Source of the DNA: Flavobacterium johnsoniae UW101
Lineage (GTDB): Bacteria > Bacteroidota > Bacteroidia > Flavobacteriales > Flavobacteriaceae
Assembly (NCBI RefSeq): GCF_000016645.1
Contig: NC_009441.1
Span: forward strand, 3,038,001-3,102,000
Direction: 5' to 3'
Length of the DNA: 64,000 nucleotides
Numbering within the stretch: the stretch's first letter is position 1; every line of letters begins with the position of its first letter. Below are positions 42,424 through 51,239 of the stretch, piece after piece. The notes beneath the pieces were generated by a model. The model had not been told where the DNA came from. It searched no databases and worked only from the letters and a program-made list of their open reading frames with translations. Both the position numbers and the translations under genes were made by a program.

Positions 42424-44403
42424 TTACTCCTGACCTAAGTTTCGTAATTGTTTCAATTTGTCTTTCCAAACCTCAAGGCTTTCTTTGTGAATAGCAATGT
42501 TTTTGCGTACTTCTGTAACAATTGAATTCTCTTTTTTGGCATTTTTAGTGTTGGTAAAGAACTGAATGTTATTTTCTAATTGGAAAATTTCATTCTGTAC
42601 TTCTTCAATTTTACGCATAATAAAGATTTTTTCATTATCTAATTTGCGTGTATCGTTACTGTCAGATAAAGAATCTATTCTGTTTGTAAAACGCATCATT
42701 TCAGATTCTTTTTTGCTTAAACTTAGTTTTTCAAAAAGAGCATCTAAAATTTTATTGAATTTACCTTCAATATGACGTCTGGAAAAAGGAACTTTTCCAT
42801 AACCTTTCCAGATTTCAATATGCTGTTTAATTGCATCAAGATCTGTTTTATGATCTCCAGTTAACTGGTAAGCTCTTAAAGTCTCTAAATATGCTTTTTT
42901 ATTATCAAAAGCGGCAACCTCATCAGCGTTTTCTTCTGATTTGTGCTCTTTTAATTTATCAAAATAATGATTGCATGCATCTTTAAACTCTTTCCAGATT
43001 TTATCTGAATATTTCTTAGGAACGTGTCCAATTTGTTTCCATTCTTCCTGAATTTGTTTCATTACTGGAGTAGTAGAACCAAAATCAGTGCTTTCTTGTA
43101 ATTCTTTAGCTTTTGCAACAAGAGCCATTTTCTTGTTCAAATTATCGTTTTGATCTTTTTTGATGTCTTTATAAAACGAGTTTTTGAATGCGTTGAAATT
43201 TCTAACTGCAGTTTTAAAGGCAGCCCAGGTTTCTTCGTTTACTTCTGATGGAACTTTTCCTGCTGCAAAAAAATCATTTCTTAAGGCTTCAACTTTTTGA
43301 ATCTGAACCAGCCATTGAGAATGAGAATTCACTTTTTCAGTTCCTAAAACCTCAATTTTAGCAATGATTTCTTTTTTAGCCTCAAGATTTTGCTGTTCGT
43401 TAGCTCTTTGGCTTTCAAATAAAACTTCTCTCTTATCGTGGATTTTTTTAGTCAGTTCGCTGAATTTATTCCAGATAGAATCACGATGTTCTTTTGAAAC
43501 CGGACCAATGTCCTCTTTCCATAAACGGTGTAAATCTTGTAATTCGCGGAAAGCTTTATTTACATCAGTTTCGTTTACAAGTTCTTCAACCCTTGCAATG
43601 ATTTTTTGTTTTTGATCAAGATTGTGTTTAAAATCTAAATCGCGGGCTTCACGATCTAAATGCAGATAATCATAGAAATTTTCTACATGAAAGTGATAAT
43701 TATTCCAAACGTGATTGTACTTGTCTTTTGGAATTGCTCCTGCATTTTTCCATCTTTCTCTTAAATCGTTAAAATGTTTAAGAGTATCTTTTATGTTTTC
43801 CTGCGGATTTATAAGTTCTTTTAGTTCCTCAACAATCGCAAGTCTGTTTTCCAGATTTGATTTTAGATTGGTTTGTAAATGCTTAAAGTGTGCATTTCTT
43901 TTCTCTCTAAAAACATTGTAATATTCATCAAATTTTGATTTTAAAGGAGAATGATACTCAAACTCTTCGTTTGGATCTTCTTTAGATGCATTAAATTCAT
44001 CTCTTTTTTCATCTAAAAAATGATTGTATTGTAGTAAAAATGATTTTTTGATTTCTTCAATATGATCTTTTACAGACATAATTTTGTCTATATTGATCAG
44101 CTTTTTAAGTTCATCAACAAGAGCATCTAAAGAAAAAGTATGATAGTCCTTCATAGGAATGTCATGACGTTCTTTTAGTGTCTCATCTTCGCTTTCTTCA
44201 GCATTTGAATTTGTTATGGCATCTAATGCATTTTGATGATCTGGCTGTTCTGTTTCAACGGTTTCTGCTGCTGTGTTTTCAACAGCTGCTTCAGCTTTTT
44301 CAGAATCTGAGTTTTCAATTGCATTACTTTGCGTAGAATCGCTTATTTCGATTCCTGATTTTCCGTCTGCTTCTTGCAGGTTATCATTCTTTTCTTCTAA
44401 CAT
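42424..44403 (-). CDS. DUF349 domain-containing protein
   Basis: A 659-residue, strongly charged, helical protein. An acidic Glu/Ser/Asn-rich N-terminus (about 1-85) is followed by at least five DUF349 units of about 70 residues, each with a W-K or R-W core: NDLRERWKNAGAIPKDKYNHVWNNYH, QDLHRLWKEDIGPVSKEHRDSIWNKF, VEALRNDFFAAGKVPSEV, IQEEWKQIGHVPKKYSDKIWKEF and IEIWKGYGKVPFSRRHIEGKFN. The function of DUF349 is not settled; it is a conserved cytoplasmic protein in Bacteroidota. A C-terminal coiled coil follows. ATG at 44401-44403. Single gene. Confidence 0.88.
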   Translation of the reverse strand: MLEEKNDNLQEADGKSGIEISDSTQSNAIENSDSEKAEAAVENTAAETVETEQPDHQNALDAITNSNAEESEDETLKERHDIPMKDYHTFSLDALVDELKKLINIDKIMSVKDHIEEIKKSFLLQYNHFLDEKRDEFNASKEDPNEEFEYHSPLKSKFDEYYNVFREKRNAHFKHLQTNLKSNLENRLAIVEELKELINPQENIKDTLKHFNDLRERWKNAGAIPKDKYNHVWNNYHFHVENFYDYLHLDREARDLDFKHNLDQKQKIIARVEELVNETDVNKAFRELQDLHRLWKEDIGPVSKEHRDSIWNKFSELTKKIHDKREVLFESQRANEQQNLEAKKEIIAKIEVLGTEKVNSHSQWLVQIQKVEALRNDFFAAGKVPSEVNEETWAAFKTAVRNFNAFKNSFYKDIKKDQNDNLNKKMALVAKAKELQESTDFGSTTPVMKQIQEEWKQIGHVPKKYSDKIWKEFKDACNHYFDKLKEHKSEENADEVAAFDNKKAYLETLRAYQLTGDHKTDLDAIKQHIEIWKGYGKVPFSRRHIEGKFNKILDALFEKLSLSKKESEMMRFTNRIDSLSDSNDTRKLDNEKIFIMRKIEEVQNEIFQLENNIQFFTNTKNAKKENSIVTEVRKNIAIHKESLEVWKDKLKQLRNLGQE

Positions 44404-44648
44404 TTTTAAATGTATAAGGTTTTTACTTTAAACAGTGCGAAAGATAGTAAAGGTGTTTCTAACTACAAAATAAATCGTTTGTTTATGCAGTATTTTACGA
44501 TAAAATTCTTATTCATAATAGAATAATGCATATAGATATATAAAATTTTATCCCTTTTTTAGAAGAAATAGAAATTTCAAATCATTACATTTTTTAGTAA
44601 TTAACTAAAATAAAATCATGTTTTTTGAACGTTTTTCTGATTTTCTGC

Positions 44649-45395
44649 TTAGAATAAAATCAAAATTCCTGCCTCTAATCCGTAATTGTATGTTTTTTGG
44701 CCTCCAAATGCAACGCTGGGATGAATGTAAATTAAATTATCCGGAGTAATTTTTCTTCCAAATTCTAAAAATGCATTGTTTTGAAATCCTTTTACAGTGT
44801 TATTATACCGAAATGCAGCATCGACAGCAATCCAGTTTCTTCCAAAAAACCATAGAATAACATTTTCAAATGCCGTTACATTTATATCATTTCGGCTGCT
44901 TGAACCCGCAAAACTTGTTTGGTACTCAAGAGACGAAATCCATAAATACCTTTTTGATTGTAAATAACGGCCATAAAAAACGGTGGGAATAAAAACCCAT
45001 TTTCCGCTTCCAAAACTGGGATCAGAGGCTGAATTTGAAACAACTCTTGCTCTTAAGGCAATGCCGTTATTTCTTTCCATATACGGTATAAAACTTATCC
45101 CGGCGCTGACGTCGCCAATTCCGGTTTTATTATCAGAATTAGTATTTGCAGATATTAAAGGAAGATCAAAACGAAGGTTCCAGGCTTTATTTCCTATTGG
45201 ATAAAGGAAACGCAATTGAGTAGTATTGTATGATCCATTTTCAGTATCTAAATACTCATTAAAAAATAAAATAGTTTTTAGAAAATAATGATATCTGGCT
45301 TCTGAAAATGGATTATTATATTGAATAGTATCTTGTGCTTTAACAGCAGATGAAAAAAGAAAAATTATGCAGAAGTAAAATTGTGATATTTTCAT
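44649..45395 (-). CDS. outer-membrane beta-barrel-like protein of unknown function
   Basis: A 248-residue exported protein with a signal peptide (MKISQFYFCIIFLFSSAVKAQ). The mature part alternates hydrophobic and polar residues in short strands (TTQLRFLYPIGNKAWNLRFDLPLISA, IGDVSAGISFIPYMERNNGIALRARVVS, WIAVDAAFRYNNTV, YNYGLEAGILILF) and ends in Phe, as expected for an outer-membrane beta-barrel. The pattern is like the MetA/phenol-degradation or 'transporter' barrel family, but I cannot assign substrate. It precedes aroE on the strand but with a 64-bp gap after aroE stop, so co-transcription is possible. Function unknown. Confidence 0.7.
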   Translation of the reverse strand: MKISQFYFCIIFLFSSAVKAQDTIQYNNPFSEARYHYFLKTILFFNEYLDTENGSYNTTQLRFLYPIGNKAWNLRFDLPLISANTNSDNKTGIGDVSAGISFIPYMERNNGIALRARVVSNSASDPSFGSGKWVFIPTVFYGRYLQSKRYLWISSLEYQTSFAGSSSRNDINVTAFENVILWFFGRNWIAVDAAFRYNNTVKGFQNNAFLEFGRKITPDNLIYIHPSVAFGGQKTYNYGLEAGILILF

Positions 45396-45459
45396 AACTA
45401 TCTACAAATGAGTAGACTAAATTACGAAAATTACTTTAACTTCTTGAAAATCAGCTTTT

Positions 45460-46209
45460 TTATTTGTTCCAGATCTTCCAGGCTTTCTCTGCCTGAAAAA
45501 TAAGCATATCGTATCCGTTTTTGATTACTGCGCCTCTTTCTTTTGCATTTTTTAGAAATTGAGTTTCTGCAGGATTGTAAATCAAATCGTAAGCAATATG
45601 TTTTTCTGTAAAAAACTCATAAGGCAGATCCGGATAGGCTTCTACGTTAGGACTTGTGCCAACAGGAGTGCAGTTAATGATAATTTGAAAATTATCAAAA
45701 GTCGTTGCGTTGATTAAATTATAATCGATAATATTTTCTTTGGCTTCTCTCGAAACAAAAGTATATGGAATATCAAGTTCATCAAGTGCAAAAGCAACAC
45801 CTTTTGAAGCGCCTCCGGTTCCTAAAATCAAAGCTTTTTTATGGTGAGGCTCCAGTAATGGTTTTAATGATTTTTTAAAACCGTAATAATCGGTGTTGTA
45901 GCCTTTTAATTTTCCGTTTTTGGTAAATTTAATAGTATTTACAGCACCAATTAAAGCCGCTTTTTTTGAAAGTTTATCCAGAAAAGGAATAATTTGCTCT
46001 TTGTATGGAATTGTAACATTTAAACCTTTCAAATCAGGATTGTTTTTTAATAATCCGGTAAAATGGCTGATTTCAGAAATATCGAAGTTTTCGTAGCTGT
46101 TGCCTGCGAAAATTTCATCGTTGAATTTTTCTGTAAAATAACCTTTTGAAAATGAGTAACTAATATTACGGCCCAATAAGCCAAATCTTCTCTTTAAAAC
46201 TCCAATCAT
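45460..46209 (-). CDS. aroE: shikimate dehydrogenase
   Basis: Reduces 3-dehydroshikimate to shikimate with NADPH in aromatic amino acid synthesis. 249 residues. Substrate motifs are FGLLGRNISYSFSKGYF (shikimate-binding Ser) and GLNVTIPYKEQIIPFLD with the catalytic Lys, then GAVNTIKF and NTDYYGFKKSL with the catalytic Asp. The NADP loop is ILGTGGASKGVAFAL. C-terminal NGYDMLIFQAEKAW. It starts 2 bp after the stop of the upstream TPR gene, so the two form an operon. ATG at 46207-46209. Confidence 0.95.
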   Translation of the reverse strand: MIGVLKRRFGLLGRNISYSFSKGYFTEKFNDEIFAGNSYENFDISEISHFTGLLKNNPDLKGLNVTIPYKEQIIPFLDKLSKKAALIGAVNTIKFTKNGKLKGYNTDYYGFKKSLKPLLEPHHKKALILGTGGASKGVAFALDELDIPYTFVSREAKENIIDYNLINATTFDNFQIIINCTPVGTSPNVEAYPDLPYEFFTEKHIAYDLIYNPAETQFLKNAKERGAVIKNGYDMLIFQAEKAWKIWNK

Positions 46210-46211
46210 TC

Positions 46212-47606
46212 TTATTTTCTGTGTTTTTCGATGTAATTTCTAACTGTCTTTTTTGTCCATACTACAGGGAATAAATCTTCGATAAGTATATAATTATCAA
46301 AGTTTAAACGCAAACCATTACTTAAGTGGAATTTTGCTTTTGTATTGTCCTGAATCATGAAATATAATCCTGCTAAACGATATTCGATTTCGTTTTCTTC
46401 CGGAAAGTATTCTGAAGCTTGTAATAAGGTTTGAATAGCACTTTCAAATTCTCCTAAAAACTGCAGTATATCAACCCAGTATAACCAGGTATCAAGCGCA
46501 TAATCTCCAAATTCTACTGCTTTTCTGTATCCAAACTCAGCCTCTTCAAAAAAGTTCATTTGTTTGTTGATCGTTGCATAACGTTTCCAATACAAACGAT
46601 TTTGATTGTCAATTGCTAATGCTTTATTGACAAAAAATAAGGCTTTTTGAAAGTTTTTCTGGCGAACATGGAAATCTGTAATTGCGATCCAGCCTTTATC
46701 TAAAAGCGGGTCTTCGTGTACAGTCTGGTTGTAATATTGAAGTGCTTTTACGGCATTTCCCAGTTTTTCATAACATTTTCCTATACGAAGTAAAGCATAA
46801 GATGTTGCGTCGTCTAATTCGATTGTACGATTATAACTTTCAATTGCTTCATTGTATTTTTTAAGACGCTCATAAGCTTTTGCTTTTTCCATAAAAGCGC
46901 CCAAAAATTCATCATCGATTAAAGTTGCATAATCAAAAGCACGTATAGCTTCCTCATATTCTTTTACTCCATAGTGAAGCCTGCCAAGCTGATGCCAGGC
47001 AATTTCGCTGTAAGGATTTTTGTTTATATAGTCGTTTAAATATACAATAGCTTCTTTGTTTTGATCTAAAAACTCAAAACAATACACTACGTTATATAAG
47101 GCAGATTGATCTTCAAAATCTTCTTCAAGACATTTAATGAAGCTTTCCTTTGCCAGTTCAAGATTATCCATAAAAAGATATTCCATTCCAATTAAGTTGT
47201 ACACGTCAGCATAATCATCTGTATACTGCAGAGCAATTTTAAGTAATTCTACAGCTTTTTCGTGTTGATCTCTTTTAGAGCAGATATTGGCTTTCTGGAT
47301 ATAAATTTCCTCGTTGTTAGGTTCAATTGCATACAACTCGTTTAAAAGCTTCTCAGCGATTTCAAGTTTGTCTTCGTAAACCAGCATTTCTACTTGTACT
47401 AATTTTAAGCCCGTAGATTTTGGATGCTGATCTAATGCAAGTTTTAAGGCCTTTTTTGCTAAATTAGCCTTACCTATATCTAAATAATGAAGAATAATTT
47501 CTTCAAATTCTTCAGAATCAAAAAAGAGTACTTTGTTAGTTTTTAACATCGACTCAAATTTTGATAAGGATAGGTTATAATCTTCTTCTTCGTTGCTTAA
47601 TTGCAT
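46212..47606 (-). CDS. tetratricopeptide repeat protein
   Basis: A 464-residue cytoplasmic protein made of about eleven TPR units (IYIQKANICSKRDQHEKAVELLKIAL, DVYNLIGMEYLFMDNLELAKESFIKCL, IAWHQLGRLHYGVKEYEEAIRAFDYA, FMEKAKAYERLKKYNEAIESYNRTIE, ALLRIGKCYEKLGNAVKALQYYNQ and more). No signal peptide or enzymatic domain. TPR superhelices bind partner proteins; the partner here is unknown. It directly precedes aroE with a 2-bp gap, a conserved pairing in flavobacteria from memory. ATG at 47604-47606. Confidence 0.88.
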   Translation of the reverse strand: MQLSNEEEDYNLSLSKFESMLKTNKVLFFDSEEFEEIILHYLDIGKANLAKKALKLALDQHPKSTGLKLVQVEMLVYEDKLEIAEKLLNELYAIEPNNEEIYIQKANICSKRDQHEKAVELLKIALQYTDDYADVYNLIGMEYLFMDNLELAKESFIKCLEEDFEDQSALYNVVYCFEFLDQNKEAIVYLNDYINKNPYSEIAWHQLGRLHYGVKEYEEAIRAFDYATLIDDEFLGAFMEKAKAYERLKKYNEAIESYNRTIELDDATSYALLRIGKCYEKLGNAVKALQYYNQTVHEDPLLDKGWIAITDFHVRQKNFQKALFFVNKALAIDNQNRLYWKRYATINKQMNFFEEAEFGYRKAVEFGDYALDTWLYWVDILQFLGEFESAIQTLLQASEYFPEENEIEYRLAGLYFMIQDNTKAKFHLSNGLRLNFDNYILIEDLFPVVWTKKTVRNYIEKHRK

Positions 47607-47773
47607 ACTTTGTTTTATTTGAAATTAGCCTGTTATAAATTTAGGCAACCATATTATTGATGCGGGGAAGGCAAATTAATTGTTTTGAACAATTTAATTA
47701 ACAATAAGGACAGAATTTTTATTCTGTTTTTAGATTTAATCTTTTGATTTTTAAAAGATTAATTTGGTTGATA

Positions 47774-48967
47774 TTAAGCTTGCTGTTTTCTCATTATTTC
47801 GTCCATAACTTCTAAAATTATAGAACAGCCTTCCTTTATTTCTTCTTCGGAAATGGTTAATGGCGGTGTTATTCGAATTGCACATCCTTCAAACAGAAGC
47901 CAGAACAGTATTAAACCTTTATCTTGACAATTTAAAATCACTTCATTGGTTATATCTGCTGTTTCGGTCATTGCGGCCAGCATTAATCCTTTTCCTCTAA
48001 CTTCTTTTATCAAAGGATGTACCAAAAGCGATCTGAACAGTTTTTCCTTTTCCAGCGCTTCGTTCATTAAATTTGTTTCAGTTAATTCCTGCAAAGTAGC
48101 CAGGCAAGCTGACGCAATGACAGGATGGCCTCCAAAAGTGGTTATATGACCTAATTTTGGATTTTCTGTTAAAAGGTCCATTTTTTCTGCCGAAGCTGTA
48201 AAAGCTCCAACCGGCATACCGCCTCCCATACCTTTTCCCATAACCACAATATCTGGAATAACATCATAGTTTTGAAAACCAAAAAGCTTTCCTGTTCTTC
48301 CAAAACCCGGCTGAATTTCATCAACAATCATCAAGGCTCCAACTTCATCACAACGCTTGCGGACTTTTTGCAGAAAGTTATTTTCCGGCTGAATAAATCC
48401 GGCACCTCCCTGAATGGTTTCAAGAAGAATTGCTGCGGTTCTGGTTGTTATTTTTTCAAGATCGGCTTCGTTGTTAAAAGTAATAAAATCTACATCCGGA
48501 AGCAAAGGTCTAAAAGCTTGTTTGCGTTCTTCAAATCCCATTACGCTCATAGAACCCATTGTGTTTCCATGATAAGCATTGTGACATGAAATAAGCTGAC
48601 TGCGTCCTGTTGTTCTTTTAGCGAGTTTTAAAGCACCTTCTATCGCTTCTGTACCCGAATTGACTAAATAGGTTTTATTTAAAGATTCCGGAAGGAGAGA
48701 GGCCATTAATTTGCAATATTGCACAGCCGGACTTTGCGAATATTCTCCGTAAACCATTACATGCGAATATTTGTCTAACTGGTCTTTAATTGCCTGGTTC
48801 ACTCTCGGATGCTGATGCCCAAGCGTGCAAGCCGAAACTCCGGCAACAAAATCTAAATATTTTTTATTGTTTGTATCGTATATGTAAGATCCAACAGCAT
48901 GTGAAACTTCCATTCCTAAAGGATAAGGAGAAGTTTGTGCCTGGTATTTTATAAAATCTGGGTTCAT
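47774..48967 (-). CDS. class III PLP-dependent aminotransferase (aspartate/ornithine aminotransferase family)
   Basis: A 397-residue fold-type I aminotransferase of the acetylornithine/ornithine group. Motifs: YIYDTNNKKYLDFVAGVSACTLGHQHPRV, the PLP phosphate loop NSGTEAIEGALKLAK, SCHNAYHGNTMGSMSV, the Asp of MIVDEIQPGFGRTGKLFGF and the Schiff-base Lys in VVMGKGMGGGMPVGAF. C-terminal RITPPLTISEEEI is standard. The exact substrate (N-acetylornithine, ornithine or other) is not readable, and no arginine genes are nearby. Between the OstA-like gene upstream and the TPR-aroE pair downstream on the same strand, separated by gaps of 239 and 167 bp. ATG at 48965-48967. Confidence 0.88.
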   Translation of the reverse strand: MNPDFIKYQAQTSPYPLGMEVSHAVGSYIYDTNNKKYLDFVAGVSACTLGHQHPRVNQAIKDQLDKYSHVMVYGEYSQSPAVQYCKLMASLLPESLNKTYLVNSGTEAIEGALKLAKRTTGRSQLISCHNAYHGNTMGSMSVMGFEERKQAFRPLLPDVDFITFNNEADLEKITTRTAAILLETIQGGAGFIQPENNFLQKVRKRCDEVGALMIVDEIQPGFGRTGKLFGFQNYDVIPDIVVMGKGMGGGMPVGAFTASAEKMDLLTENPKLGHITTFGGHPVIASACLATLQELTETNLMNEALEKEKLFRSLLVHPLIKEVRGKGLMLAAMTETADITNEVILNCQDKGLILFWLLFEGCAIRITPPLTISEEEIKEGCSIILEVMDEIMRKQQA

Positions 48968-49195
48968 TTTTTTAAAGGTTCAAAGTAGCAAAGGTACTAA
49001 GGTTCTGAGGGTTATCTTGTTTCAGGTTTAAAGTTTCAGGTTTTATAAACTGAGATTGAATACTGAAAACTGCAACTAATTCTACCGCAAAGATCGAAAA
49101 GATTTATGCAAGTTTGTAAGCTTAAAATTAAGATTACATTTTAATTGCAAGATCTTAATGTTAGACAAACTGAAAACTGTGCCTGCGGCTGAAAA
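48966..49195. repeat. degenerate AAGGTTCAAAG / GGTTCTGAGG repeat region
   Basis: The gap between the aminotransferase and OstA-like genes holds AAGGTTCAAAGTAGCAAAGGTACTAAGGTTCTGAGGG and blocks of TTTCAGGTTTAAAGTTTCAGG with GAAAACTGCAACT, GAAAACTGTGCC and GAAAACTAAAA. These are members of the same loosely conserved intergenic families as at 22.7, 23.8 and 59.9 kb. No gene. Confidence 0.45.
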
Positions 49196-49206
49196 CTAAA
49201 AATAAA

Positions 49207-50886
49207 CTACTTCTTTTTATCTTTTGCTTCTGTCTTTGGCGCCGGTTTTTTCTTGTCGTAATTCAAAGTTTCTTTCCTTACTTTCAGCGGAACATTTTTG
49301 TTTTTCTCTTCCTGTTCTTTGCCTTCTTTTATTAATTTTTCATTCAGTTCATTATCTTCTTCTGTAAAAATATCATCTTTCGATTTTATTCTTTCATCTC
49401 CGCGCCAGACAAAACCACGCAGTTTACGGGCATTTTCAGGCAAATCGGTTTCTGGATAAATATCGCCGTCAACTTTATTAAAGAAAGTAATAGTTTCAAT
49501 TAGATTATTTTCTAAAATCAAATTGATTTTACTGCTCACATTTTTATTAATCCCGATAAGTTCATTATCGTCGTTCCGCATAAAATAGACGACTTCGGTA
49601 TTTTTGATAACGTCGACATCATGGAGTTTTCCTTCTTTAAACTTCCCAAATAAATTGATGCCCTTGACCTGATTATAACCTGTTCCGAGGGTATCCTTCG
49701 ATATTATAAAAGTGTTATTGAGGACTTTTAAAGAGTCTAATTTCTTGGTATTATTATCGCCTATTAAATGCATTATATCTCCGGTAATCTGACTTTCTCC
49801 GTTCCAGATAATTGGATTTCCAATTAGTTTAGTTAATGCCGTTTTTGAGTTTGAATGTATCGAATCGCATTTTCCGCTCATATCCGTTTTATAGAAACGA
49901 ACATTATTAAAAGCTCTTAAAATTCGTTCGCCTTCTTTTCCGGTTACCATCAGTTTTTTTCCGTGAATATAAACCGAGTCATTTTCAACTAAATTAATGG
50001 CAACAGCTCTTTTGGTAACAAACATCGAATCTTTCAGTTTGAAAATTTCGGCATAATGTCCTTTTACGATACCTTTATTTATAGAATCGGTAATTTTTAC
50101 ATTTCGTGTTGCCGAAGCAAATTCGGTATTTCGATTGTAATATAAACTATCGCCTTCAATAAGCCTGTCATCATATTTTATATACGATTTCCGTAAAAAA
50201 TGGGCGAGATTCTTCTTCGTGTCATAAAAACCTCTTTCGGTATAAATATAATTGGCTTTACTTGTAATAGTCGATGGACCAAGTAAATAAGTATGTCCAG
50301 AATTGCTGTAATAATCTAAATGATTTGATTTAATAACATATTTTGGGTTTGTAATCGTAACTTCAGTCAGGAATTGAAACTTTTTTTCTGCTGCAAAATA
50401 TCTTCCAGATTTACTCACTAAAGTATTTTCTTTGTTTACGATTGTTCCTTTTGTGTTATAATAAGCCTGCTGAATATTACGGTCAAAATGAATGGTATCT
50501 GTCTGCAAAGTAGCGTCAGGAGAAGTCATAACAGCATCTCCGGTAGCAAAAGCCTGTTTTAAATTACCACTGTATTCGGCATATTTACTGTTCAAAAACA
50601 AAGTATCACCCTGTACCAGCTGTACATTTCCAAAAGCTTTTAGATAATTTTCTCCTTCAAAAATATAAGCTTTATTACAAGTCAGAACGATTCCGTCGTG
50701 ATCTACTTTTACATTACCGCTCAAAAGCACTGCACCCGGCACCAAAGGTTCGTTACGTTCAAAATTATCGGCATGTTCTACATGAATCTGTTTCGGAGCA
50801 GTTTTTGCTGATTTTGCTGCTTGCGCAAAAGTAGATTGGACGCTTAAAACAAGCACGCAAAATATAAAAAAGAGTAATTTCTTCAA
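49207..50886 (-). CDS. OstA-like (LptA/LptD N-terminal type) periplasmic protein
   Basis: A 559-residue exported protein built from repeated beta strands of the OstA/LptA type. Signal peptide MKKLLFFIFCVLVLSVQSTFAQ. The first OstA unit is LVPGAVLLSGNVKVDHDGIVLTCNKAYIFEGENYLKAFGNVQLVQGDTL, followed by further strands. LptA-fold proteins carry lipopolysaccharide across the periplasm. The C-terminus is highly charged (KEQEEKNKNVPLKVRKETLNYDKKKPAPKTEAKDKKK). The start codon is TTG at 50886-50884: no ATG lies upstream in frame and the signal peptide begins there. A TAAATTTG element is 17 bp upstream. A role in LPS transport is inferred. Confidence 0.8.
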   Translation of the reverse strand: MKKLLFFIFCVLVLSVQSTFAQAAKSAKTAPKQIHVEHADNFERNEPLVPGAVLLSGNVKVDHDGIVLTCNKAYIFEGENYLKAFGNVQLVQGDTLFLNSKYAEYSGNLKQAFATGDAVMTSPDATLQTDTIHFDRNIQQAYYNTKGTIVNKENTLVSKSGRYFAAEKKFQFLTEVTITNPKYVIKSNHLDYYSNSGHTYLLGPSTITSKANYIYTERGFYDTKKNLAHFLRKSYIKYDDRLIEGDSLYYNRNTEFASATRNVKITDSINKGIVKGHYAEIFKLKDSMFVTKRAVAINLVENDSVYIHGKKLMVTGKEGERILRAFNNVRFYKTDMSGKCDSIHSNSKTALTKLIGNPIIWNGESQITGDIMHLIGDNNTKKLDSLKVLNNTFIISKDTLGTGYNQVKGINLFGKFKEGKLHDVDVIKNTEVVYFMRNDDNELIGINKNVSSKINLILENNLIETITFFNKVDGDIYPETDLPENARKLRGFVWRGDERIKSKDDIFTEEDNELNEKLIKEGKEQEEKNKNVPLKVRKETLNYDKKKPAPKTEAKDKKK

Positions 50887-50902
50887 GTGATTAAATTTTT
50901 GT

Positions 50903-50910
50903 CAAATTTA
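50903..50910 (-). promoter_or_regulatory. candidate -7 element of the OstA-like gene
   Basis: Minus strand TAAATTTG, 17 bp before the TTG start, supports the start call. No matching -33 TTG found. Confidence 0.45.
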
Positions 50911-50959
50911 TGAAAAAGGATATAACCTTAGATTGTTATTAGCATTAATTTATATTTTT

Positions 50960-51080
50960 AGGTTTAGAGGCGCAAAGAGGTAAAATTTCAAAGGAAGAAA
51001 TTGATTTTTTTTGCATTTTTAAGATATTTAAAAAAGCTTTGTTCTTTTGAAACTTTGCTTCTCTGCACCTTAAAATTTAT
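50960..51080. repeat. loose inverted repeat upstream of the GH13 gene
   Basis: GGTTTAGAGGCGCAAAGAGGTAAAATTTCAAAGG on the left is roughly mirrored by TTTTGAAACTTTGCTTCTCTGCACCTTAAAATTT on the right. It belongs to the same degenerate families. The remaining 350-bp gap has no gene or clear promoter. Confidence 0.5.
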
Positions 51081-51239
51081 CAACAAAACCCTGAACTCTT
51101 ACGTTGTAGTTCACGATTTCTGAATCAGGAAAAAACAAATCAGGCTTACTGTATTCTGAGTTTTAAAAAATAAACTAAATTTAAGAATTGGTTTTGGATT
51201 AAACTTTCATTTCCATATCGTTAAGTTAGATTAAAAAAT

